Assembly: GCA_035493895.1 (NCBI GenBank)
Contig: DATJHM010000263.1
Location: 1 to 9,364, forward strand
Reading direction: 5' to 3'
Length of the DNA: 9,364 nucleotides
From: DATJHM01 sp035493895
GTDB lineage: Bacteria > Chloroflexota > Ktedonobacteria > Ktedonobacterales > Ktedonobacteraceae
The translations under genes and the position numbers were made by a program. This document shows positions 1 to 5,607 of this stretch, piece after piece. The notes under the pieces are model-generated. The model searched no databases, was not told the origin of the DNA, and saw only the letters and a list, made by a program, of their open reading frames with translations. Within the stretch, counting starts at the first letter, position 1. Every line of letters starts with the position of its first letter.

Positions 1-255
1 GGGCGAAGATGCATCGGCGAAGACGCATCGGGCGAAGATGCATCGGGCGAAGATGCATCGGGCGAAGATGCATCGGCGAAGACGCATCGGCGAAGATGCA
101 TCGGCGAAGACGCATCGGGCGAAGATGCATCGGGCGAAGATGCATCGGCGAAGACGCATCGGCGAAGACGCATCGGGCGAAGATGCATCGGGCGAAGATG
201 CATCGGGCGAAGATGCATCGGCGAAGACGCATCGGCGAAGATGCATCGGCGAAGA
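1..255. repeat. Tandem array of 14/15-bp units (17 full copies)
   Basis: Seventeen complete units run head to tail from 2 to 248, with a partial unit ending near 255; the left end is cut by the window. There are three unit types: A = GGCGAAGATGCATCG (15 bp), B = GCGAAGACGCATCG (14 bp) and C = GCGAAGATGCATCG (14 bp). The order is A B A A A B C B A A B B A A A B C. Types A and C contain the 8-bp palindrome GATGCATC, and the T-to-C change in B breaks it. A stretch of about 100 bp is duplicated exactly (11-110 equals 156-255), so the array grew by block duplication as well as single-unit slippage. Mixed 14- and 15-bp units shift the reading frame repeatedly, so the open frames across it are not genes. 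No CRISPR-like spacers separate the units. Confidence 0.95.
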
Positions 256-263
256 GCCGAGAT

Positions 264-421
264 GGCCGGTGGGGGACGCGGACCGGCATAAAGCCCGGTC
301 CCTACCTCAGCTATTCTTCGAGGGATGGGACCATCGGTGTCCCCTTATCAAACACGATACGATCCGCAAAACACCACAGGTAGGGATCGGGCTTTATGCC
401 GATCCGCGTCCCCCACCGGCC
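264..421. repeat. Large imperfect palindrome with 44-bp arms (MITE-like or strong hairpin)
   Basis: The arms at 264-307 and 378-421 are reverse complements over 44 bp with two differences. Pairing continues three more bases outward (260-262 with 423-425) after one mismatch. The 70-bp centre holds a smaller hairpin (GGGAC at 327-331 with GTCCC at 339-343). There is no transposase and no clear target-site duplication. The element lies between the tandem array and the end of hypB, so a transcript running out of the hydrogenase operon would fold into a very long hairpin here, although no U-tract follows. It could be a non-autonomous mobile element, a repetitive palindrome, or a termination and RNA-stability structure. 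The palindrome is seen directly; its origin is not. Confidence 0.9.
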
Positions 422-473
422 CTCTTGAATTGCGCAACCCTCTTGAATTGCGCAACCCTCTTGAATTGCTCAG
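420..473. repeat. Three tandem 18-bp direct repeats
   Basis: The unit CCCTCTTGAATTGCGCAA occurs exactly at 420-437 and 438-455, and a third copy at 456-473 diverges over its last bases. Each full copy ends in the 8-bp palindrome TTGCGCAA. The first copy overlaps the right arm of the adjacent palindrome by two bases. A 13-bp word, CTCAGCTATTCTT, joins this region to the palindrome's interior: it occurs at 306-318 and again at 469-481, spanning the end of the third copy. That points to local duplication or rearrangement. The role is unknown. Confidence 0.9.
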
Positions 474-517
474 CTATTCTTAGGTTGATGCGTATTGGCC
501 GCAGATAAGCAGCGACG

Positions 518-1174
518 CTACGGCAAGATAGCCGCAAAATCTTGCAACCAACGGCACCATTGGTCAAGGCCTGTTCCGTTGCGGCAACTGAATTCGAAGA
601 GGCGCAAGTGAGGGTTGATGGCGAGGGCCTGACGCTTCACTTTTGCCAGATCGTAGTCAACGTATGGGAGCAGATCGAGTTTGTTGATGCCCATGATTTG
701 CGCGCTGGCAAACATCTGGGGATATTTGGCCGGTTTGTCGTCGCCTTCGGTGACGCTGACCAGAACCATGCGCGCATCTTCTCCCAGATCCCAGTCGGAT
801 GGGCAGACCAGATTGCCAATATTTTCGATGACGAGCAGGTTCATTTGCGCAAGGTCAATCTCCTTGAGCGCATCACGGATCATGTGCGCCTCCAGATGAC
901 AGGCACCGCGCGTATTGATCTGTACGGTTTCTGCGCCTGCCGCTTCCATGCGTTCGGCGTCGGCGACCGTTTCGATATCTCCCTCGATCACGCCAATGTT
1001 CAGGTGACCGCGTAGCCGCTTTACGGTCTGCTCGAGCAGGGTCGTTTTCCCCGCGCCCGGCGAACTCATAATGTTGAGCGTACGCAGCTTATATGCTCGT
1101 AGCGTCTGCCGGATTTCTTCGGCAACGGCATCGTTGGCGGCGAGAATATTGCGTGCGATGGTAACTTTGGGCAC
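518..1174 (-). CDS. hypB: HypB, GTPase for nickel insertion into hydrogenase
   Basis: HypB uses GTP hydrolysis to pass nickel, together with HypA, to the hydrogenase large subunit. The 218-residue protein has the P-loop SSPGAGKTT (about 37-45), the GDIET switch with D66, the family metal site C92-H93 plus C124 (in NLVCPSDWDLGE) and the guanine-specificity motif NKLD (164-167). The start is GTG at 1174: AGGAGG lies 7 nt upstream, and the longer frame reaching back to 1336 has no family-like sequence. The gene starts 2 nt after the hypA stop, so the pair is probably translationally coupled. The protein begins almost directly at the G domain. Both the N-terminal CxxCGC high-affinity site of E. 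coli HypB and the His-rich nickel-storage stretch of many other HypBs are absent. It is the last operon gene in view. Confidence 0.95.
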   Translation of the reverse strand: MPKVTIARNILAANDAVAEEIRQTLRAYKLRTLNIMSSPGAGKTTLLEQTVKRLRGHLNIGVIEGDIETVADAERMEAAGAETVQINTRGACHLEAHMIRDALKEIDLAQMNLLVIENIGNLVCPSDWDLGEDARMVLVSVTEGDDKPAKYPQMFASAQIMGINKLDLLPYVDYDLAKVKRQALAINPHLRLFEFSCRNGTGLDQWCRWLQDFAAILP

Positions 1175-1176
1175 GA

Positions 1177-1554
1177 TCAGGCCTCCTGTGCTTGTGAGAT
1201 CTCGTCGTTTGCTTCGAACTCCATTTCTAGAAGTTGAAGTTCGGTCCCCGAAAGAATGTTTCCGCTCCACTCTGTACACGTTGGACATTGTGGGATGCCA
1301 TACAAGATGGGGAACTCTTGCGCACAGATGGCACACCAGGCACGGTGCGGTATCCTATCAATCAAGAGTTGCGCGTCTTCCAGCACGGGATCAAGGCTGA
1401 TGAGCATCTCGAAGCAAAATAATAATGAGTCGGTCACGACACCACTGGCCTCACCAACACGCAGCCGCACACTGTTCACGCGCGACGCTTTGTGCTCGTG
1501 GGCCTGTATTTGTACTGCTTCAAAGAGGCTCTGAGCTATCGAAAGCTCATGCAT
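1177..1554 (-). CDS. hypA: HypA, nickel metallochaperone for hydrogenase maturation
   Basis: HypA binds nickel through its N-terminal Met-His-Glu and works with HypB to load the hydrogenase large subunit. The 125-residue product starts MHELSIAQ, the family signature, with His2 as nickel ligand. It has a zinc domain with two CxxC pairs, C74/C77 (CAIC) and C90/C93 (CPTC). The length is normal, though the zinc loop sequence is somewhat divergent. An in-frame ATG four codons earlier (1566) overlaps the GAGG ribosome-binding site that serves 1554, and it would bury His2, so 1554 is the right start. It lies between the one-helix membrane peptide (57-nt gap) and hypB (2-nt gap). Confidence 0.95.
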   Translation of the reverse strand: MHELSIAQSLFEAVQIQAHEHKASRVNSVRLRVGEASGVVTDSLLFCFEMLISLDPVLEDAQLLIDRIPHRAWCAICAQEFPILYGIPQCPTCTEWSGNILSGTELQLLEMEFEANDEISQAQEA

Positions 1555-1611
1555 AACCGACCTCATTTCTGAGCATGTTATCGTTATTGATCCTTTATTT
1601 ATAAGGAACGG

Positions 1612-1716
1612 TTACATGGCTCGTATACGCATGTAGCGCTGAATGTCGGGCATCGTCTGACGAACGACGAGCGCGATCGCTATCACGACCAGGAGCCAGA
1701 AAAGTTCTTTGGACAT
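1612..1716 (-). CDS. 34-residue one-helix membrane peptide (DUF6893-like)
   Basis: This short gene lies in the gap between the maturation protease and hypA. The ribosome-binding site GAGGAG sits 7 nt before the ATG at 1716, and the frame ends with TAA at 1612. The peptide starts MSKELF, has a hydrophobic helix at about residues 5-18, and ends in a polar, basic tail PDIQRYMRIRAM. The pattern of a short helix followed by PD-x-x-RY-x-R-I-R resembles the DUF6893 small proteins that I recall near actinobacterial hydrogenase genes; the family name is from memory. The product is probably a single-pass membrane peptide with its basic tail in the cytoplasm. Given the cluster, it might tether the soluble hydrogenase or a partner to the membrane; that is inference. 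Its start is 15 nt downstream of the protease stop. Confidence 0.8.
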   Translation of the reverse strand: MSKELFWLLVVIAIALVVRQTMPDIQRYMRIRAM

Positions 1717-1731
1717 GGAAATTCTCCTCTC

Positions 1732-2313
1732 TTATGTAGCTTGATTGCTTTTTTGCTGGTTACTTGAGCAGAGATCGGCAACCAGCTCATCGATCATATT
1801 CACGGCTTTCTCTATTGCGGCTTCTACGGGCTGGCTCAATCCTATCTGCATTTCGGCGTAGCCATCGTTTACGGGTACGGCAGGTTCGCAGCCGACAAGC
1901 AGCGTAGAGATTGGCTTCGCGCCCAGCGTCCGGGCGAATGCCAGCACTTTCAACGGGTCCATATTATGAGCATCGAGGGCTATTCTCTCCGTTTCTGCTC
2001 CTTTCTGCATATCAAGAGCGGTCAGATCTGGCTCGATCAAATAGAGTGTGCCGGGAGTACCGCCGCGTGGAACGGCGTCGACCAGCACAAGCACGTCGCG
2101 CTCATCGAGCAGAGCATAGGCCAGTTCTATACCGCGAATACCAAAATCCACAACCTGCACACCTTTTGGATAGTATGCGCTTCCGCGTTGCAGCAGACGT
2201 CGCGCCACCTCAACGCCAAAGCCGTCATCACCCAGAAAGATATTGCCGATACATGCGATCAAAATGCGTTTGTGGGCACCCTGTACATGCGCGAGGTCAG
2301 GATGAACGTTCAT
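1732..2313 (-). CDS. Hydrogenase maturation endopeptidase (HybD/HupD/HyaD family)
   Basis: This family removes the C-terminal tail of the [NiFe] large subunit once nickel is in place, closing the active site. The 193-residue protein has the N-terminal glycine-rich motif GNIFLGDDGFGVEVA (23-37). Three residues match the nickel-sensing ligands of E. coli HybD (Glu16, Asp62, His93): D30, D79 (VLVDAV) and H116 (DAHNMDP). Its likely substrate is the HhyL tail after His577. The ATG at 2313 is preceded by GAGG at 7 nt spacing. Its start overlaps the stop of the 448-residue gene by 4 bp (ATGA), which suggests coupled translation. About 14 residues before the first strand are extra and poorly conserved. 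The family is secure; the specific subtype name is left open. Confidence 0.93.
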   Translation of the reverse strand: MNVHPDLAHVQGAHKRILIACIGNIFLGDDGFGVEVARRLLQRGSAYYPKGVQVVDFGIRGIELAYALLDERDVLVLVDAVPRGGTPGTLYLIEPDLTALDMQKGAETERIALDAHNMDPLKVLAFARTLGAKPISTLLVGCEPAVPVNDGYAEMQIGLSQPVEAAIEKAVNMIDELVADLCSSNQQKSNQAT

Positions 2314-3656
2314 GGCAGATCCTCAAGCAATTCTACTTCTTCTGGATAAAAGAAAAAGCGATGGCCGGGCAGGACGCGTTCATCCCATTGCTCGCGGCCG
2401 GGATCATCATCGAGCGTGACAACCAGAAAGAAGCGGTTCTCAAAATCTTGCTGGATGGCTTCCACGCGTCCGGTTTTGCCTTTGAGCAGGATATCGAAGG
2501 CGTCCGCCCGGGCAGATGGTTGCAGGCGGACACGTTGACCGGCGCGGACCTGTTTGTTTGCAATGTAGAGAGAGATAGGTATCTGATCATCCTGCGGCTC
2601 ACGGGGCCTGTCCTTCTCAGTAATCGTGGGTTGGAGATGACGAAGCGTGCCGTGCAGCTTGAGCAACTGTTCGTGAGAGAGCGACTCCGTGCGTTTCAGA
2701 ATTTCGTGGGCGCGTTCGTCCCCGGACTGCTCGATCTCCCGCTTTTCCTCGTCCGAAAGCGCCATAATGCGCAAGGTGAGGATCTCGTCAATTTCCGTGC
2801 CATCGAAGAGCGAGCCAGCACTTTCCGGCGCGATCTGCGGATAGTCGTACAGAATGATGGGAGAGGAGAGCATAATGTCGTGCGCGCCCTCTTTCCCAGC
2901 CAGCACGGGCCAGGTATGGCTGTTGTGACATTTCTGAACCTGCGCTTGCAACGTTTCAGGCGGGTCCATGAGCGAGATGAACGTTCCCTGATGGACCTGT
3001 AAAATAGTGTGCGTAGAGACAAACGATTGCAGAATGATCAGATCGTGTCGCTCGATTTCGCGTCCGGATTCCGAGGTGGCATTTTCAATCTGGACGTTCA
3101 ATTTGTAAAGATCACACTCCAGTTGCTCGGCGCTCAACTTTATGATGCCCGATATCGGATATTGCTCGCGCACGATGACGGAAGCGGTGGTATCGGAGAA
3201 CGGCTCAGTCATATGCCTGCCCGGAAACGCGATTCTGACGAGTTGCGGATGGACAATCAGATCTTGCAGAGAGAGATCGAGAGCAGGTACTTCGCGCTCG
3301 ACCCCCTCTTCCCAGGTTTCAACGGGCCCGCGATCCTGACCCCCGATGTACGGTTGCAAGCCATTGCCGGAAGGAAGAGCTGGCAGTGCGCCGTGAGCAG
3401 ACTCAACCCTGCGCAGAAGCAGATGCAGGAAGCGTACGTATACATCGACAGTCGTGTGCGCGTCGCCCTGGATGAGGCATTCTGTGCGCATGATCCAGGT
3501 ATCCTGGCTGGTTTTGGTCTGACAGGATGTGCATGGAGAGAGAACGCCGAACGTCCAGCGTTGCCTGTTCTTCAGGGCTGAGTGGCGGTATGGATAGAGG
3601 AGGTAACCCTCGTAGAGGACAGCATTCGCTATCTCTTTCACCTGCTCGATACTCAT
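2310..3656 (-). CDS. 448-residue protein of group 1h hydrogenase clusters, function unknown
   Basis: I do not recognise a characterised family. The N-terminus (about 14-40, LLYPYRHSALKNRQRWTFG) is followed by a CxxC pair, C42/C45 (SPCTSC). The middle is a mixed region with a possible metal-binding or catalytic motif KCHNSHTWPV (C243, H244, H247). A charged helical segment (about 300-335) follows. The last 80 residues (about 368-445) look like a small SH3/KOW-type barrel, GQRVRLQP through TLDDDPG to GHRFFFYPEEVELL. No signal peptide or membrane helix is seen. The ATG at 3656 has GAGGAGG 7 nt upstream. The gene overlaps both neighbours by 4 bp (ATGA), so it is probably made together with the DUF6084-like protein and the protease. 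A role in assembly or in the enzyme's electron-transfer partner complex is inferred from position only. Confidence 0.88.
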   Translation of the reverse strand: MSIEQVKEIANAVLYEGYLLYPYRHSALKNRQRWTFGVLSPCTSCQTKTSQDTWIMRTECLIQGDAHTTVDVYVRFLHLLLRRVESAHGALPALPSGNGLQPYIGGQDRGPVETWEEGVEREVPALDLSLQDLIVHPQLVRIAFPGRHMTEPFSDTTASVIVREQYPISGIIKLSAEQLECDLYKLNVQIENATSESGREIERHDLIILQSFVSTHTILQVHQGTFISLMDPPETLQAQVQKCHNSHTWPVLAGKEGAHDIMLSSPIILYDYPQIAPESAGSLFDGTEIDEILTLRIMALSDEEKREIEQSGDERAHEILKRTESLSHEQLLKLHGTLRHLQPTITEKDRPREPQDDQIPISLYIANKQVRAGQRVRLQPSARADAFDILLKGKTGRVEAIQQDFENRFFLVVTLDDDPGREQWDERVLPGHRFFFYPEEVELLEDLP

Positions 3657-4327
3657 GGGTGCACCTCCTCGTTTGGTGTGCGGCGCAAGAGCTGTGCAAA
3701 CGCTGTTTCCCAGGTTGGAAAACCGTACGTAGTTTTATAGCGATACAGCTGGTCAAACGTATCTTTGTCCATACGTATCCAGGCGCTATTGGGATAGAAG
3801 TGTTCCATCATCTCTTTCCAGACGGCGACCGGGAGCTGATACGTGGCTTCTTTTGACCAGGGTATCTGCTCGACACACAGATTACTGTGCTCATCGTCAT
3901 AAAAAGTCGTGCCGCTGAACAAGAAGTTGAGCGGGATAATGCCCTCATCCAGCGCCGTAAAATATTTTGTGCTGGCCACCTCGAAGTCGTAGGTACAGGG
4001 CACCGGGACATCGACAACGACGCTCTCCGTGAAGCCGGGCACGGTGACATTGATATGCGTCCATAACAGGCTGCGCAATGTTTTCTGCCAGCGAGGAGGC
4101 TCCCCAAAAACGTCTAACAACTTTGCCTGCGAACTGGCGTTATAGCGTCGTCGTGTTGCCGCGATCTGAAGCTGGCAGTGCAGGATCACGTTATGAATAG
4201 TATGGTGTAGAACCGCCGTTGGCGTGGCGGAGGGCATATTGACGATCCGCATTTTGAAGACGAGCATTGGTGCTGCGACAAAAGCCGGAGCCTCAACGCC
4301 GACCACCTCAAAGTTCAGATCCGGCAT
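3653..4327 (-). CDS. DUF6084-like protein of the hydrogenase cluster
   Basis: The 224-residue soluble protein begins MPDLNFEVVGVEAPAF and matches my memory of DUF6084, a family found beside actinobacterial-type hydrogenases; the assignment is from pattern recognition, not a search. It looks mostly beta-stranded in the first two thirds, with blocks TLRSLLWTH (83-91), VPVPCTYDFEV (107-117), KYFTALDEGIIPLNFLFSGTTFY (121-143, given by its ends) and IPWSKE (155-160). A more helical C-terminus contains HFYPNSAW and FDQLYRYK. Its Cys residues (51, 111, 151) do not form a CxxC pair. There is no signal peptide or membrane helix. GGAGGA precedes the ATG at 4327. The start overlaps the DUF5947-like gene by 20 bp and the end overlaps the next gene by 4 bp. 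Its biochemical function is unknown. Confidence 0.87.
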   Translation of the reverse strand: MPDLNFEVVGVEAPAFVAAPMLVFKMRIVNMPSATPTAVLHHTIHNVILHCQLQIAATRRRYNASSQAKLLDVFGEPPRWQKTLRSLLWTHINVTVPGFTESVVVDVPVPCTYDFEVASTKYFTALDEGIIPLNFLFSGTTFYDDEHSNLCVEQIPWSKEATYQLPVAVWKEMMEHFYPNSAWIRMDKDTFDQLYRYKTTYGFPTWETAFAQLLRRTPNEEVHP

Positions 4328-5006
4328 CGCTCTCTCCTCCTTTCAGCGTGGCACTTCTGGCAACTTGAGTGCTTGCCTTTGTACGCAGCTCCGCAAAAAA
4401 TTGTGCGATCGTGGTCCAGACCGCTTCTCCCCCGCTCAGTCCGCGCCACGAAATGCGGATCAGCCCGACCAATTGGTAGCAGGCGTCGATCGGCACGAGA
4501 AAATATTCGTGCGCCTCCCGTACGCGATTGATCAGCAGTGCTTCGACATCCGGCTCCAATGCTTGCAAAACAGGATTATCGTGTACAAGCTCCTGCCAGT
4601 TTTCCAGGCTGAGCAGCGATGCCGTGGCTCCGGCGGGACCGGGATAGAAAGCCTGAGGCTGGCCCGTCTGCTGATCCCAGAAAATATAGACCATGTTCAC
4701 CGGGATCAGCAGATCATTCCACTGCTCATCGGTCATCCTGAAATCTTGTAGAGATAAGAAGCGGTCAGGCACCGTGCGGTACTTTCCGCCGCCAGAGCCC
4801 TCATGTTGAAAGAGGATCGCGCACCCATTGCAGGCGCAGACCACTTCGTGATTATCGAGATGTAAGAGGTGATGATGGCGTTCCGCCGCCAGCGCGACGC
4901 CGCATAGCTCGCAGTGTCCCAGTTGTGCAGGCGTCGGTTTTTGTGTGCGCGTGAAGCGACGGAGCGCGCCGAACTGAATGGCGTAATCAGGAGGAGACTC
5001 GGGCAT
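4308..5006 (-). CDS. DUF5947-like zinc-ribbon protein of the hydrogenase cluster
   Basis: The 232-residue protein has a cysteine-rich N-terminal module, C32-x2-C35 (HCELC) followed by C57-x-C59-x2-C62 (VVCACNGC), with a His cluster at 44-46 between them. This is a probable zinc ribbon or other metal site. The rest is a soluble alpha/beta region with motifs FYPGPAGATAS (120-130) and EAHEYFLVPIDACYQLVGLIR (165-185, given by its ends). It matches my memory of DUF5947. Two ATGs lie close together. I chose 5006 because AGGAG sits 7 nt before it but only 1 nt before the ATG at 5012; the frame open to 5048 is unlikely to be used. The start overlaps the NifU-type gene by 20 bp and the end overlaps the DUF6084-like gene by 20 bp. 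No experimental function is known to me. Confidence 0.88.
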   Translation of the reverse strand: MPESPPDYAIQFGALRRFTRTQKPTPAQLGHCELCGVALAAERHHHLLHLDNHEVVCACNGCAILFQHEGSGGGKYRTVPDRFLSLQDFRMTDEQWNDLLIPVNMVYIFWDQQTGQPQAFYPGPAGATASLLSLENWQELVHDNPVLQALEPDVEALLINRVREAHEYFLVPIDACYQLVGLIRISWRGLSGGEAVWTTIAQFFAELRTKASTQVARSATLKGGESDAGSEL

Positions 5007-5586
5007 GGCCATGCTCCTTTTCTTTATTGCGCCTCTGGGGAGCAACAAACGTGACCGGTACGCCCTGCGTTTGCTTGCTGGCGTCTTCTATCTGAATATT
5101 TTCCAGATCTGGCACGGCCTTATACAGCGTCTTCTCAAGCAGCGTTTTCAGCTCGTTGCTTGAAGAAGAGCAGCCATGGCAGTTGCCCGCGAAGCGCAAG
5201 GAGGCGTTATTGTTCTCGAGACTGACAAGCTCAACGCTGCCCCCATGCGACGTGAGATATGGTTGCATCTCTTGCAAGACCCGGCTGACCCGCGCCTTGA
5301 GATCCAGAGGATGCAAGCCATGCAATACCAGGAGAGAGCTTATCACCTCATCATGCGTAAGGGACTCGAGCAAGACGTTGCTTGAAGCAGTCGGCGAGGC
5401 GTCCGGCGCGTATGCCATGATCAATTCCAGCATACGTGCCAGACCATCGCCGTACAGATCCAGCAGCAATTGCACAAGTTCCTCTGTGACGGAGCGCATC
5501 TGCCCGTCCGGGAAAGAAGCAACATCCTGGAGCAGCGTCTCGATACGTTCTGCTCGACGTTGATGTTCTTGCAAATCTTGTTGCAT
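4987..5586 (-). CDS. NifU-type Fe-S protein of the hydrogenase cluster
   Basis: The C-terminal half (about 95-168) is a NifU C-terminal domain: HGGSVELVSLE (114-124), then the cluster-binding CxxC C136/C139 in GNCHGCSSSS. Two such domains can share a [4Fe-4S] cluster. The N-terminal ~95 residues are helical, starting with a probable short coiled coil (MQQDLQEHQRRAERIETLL) and ending in LLVLHGLHPLDL; this part is not the NifU scaffold domain. A charged tail, QRRNKEKEHGH, follows. NifU-type proteins recur next to hhyL in group 1h clusters and have been proposed to relay electrons or assist Fe-S assembly; I cannot tell which applies here. The start at 5586 lies 21 nt after the hhyL stop. Its ribosome-binding site is weak and purine-rich (GAGAGAG). 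Confidence 0.92.
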   Translation of the reverse strand: MQQDLQEHQRRAERIETLLQDVASFPDGQMRSVTEELVQLLLDLYGDGLARMLELIMAYAPDASPTASSNVLLESLTHDEVISSLLVLHGLHPLDLKARVSRVLQEMQPYLTSHGGSVELVSLENNNASLRFAGNCHGCSSSSNELKTLLEKTLYKAVPDLENIQIEDASKQTQGVPVTFVAPQRRNKEKEHGHARVSS

Positions 5587-5607
5587 GTTGCATCTGCTCT
5601 CTCTACG

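Noticed and set aside
1..255. CRISPR array
   Set aside because: The repeats are contiguous with no unique spacers, and no cas genes are present.
9..508. Two overlapping plus-strand open frames of 124 and 156 codons across the tandem array
   Set aside because: They are products of the short repeat, whose 14- and 15-bp units shift frame against each other; no ribosome-binding site and no protein-like sequence after the array.
1591..1607. AT-rich inverted repeat TCCTT/AAGGA between the membrane peptide and hypA, with a TATAAA on the minus strand
   Set aside because: Only 5 bp of stem and no matching -35 box at 16-18 bp, so neither a terminator nor an internal promoter is supported.
1911..3002. 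363-codon plus-strand open frame
   Set aside because: Antisense to the protease and the 448-residue gene, no recognisable motif.
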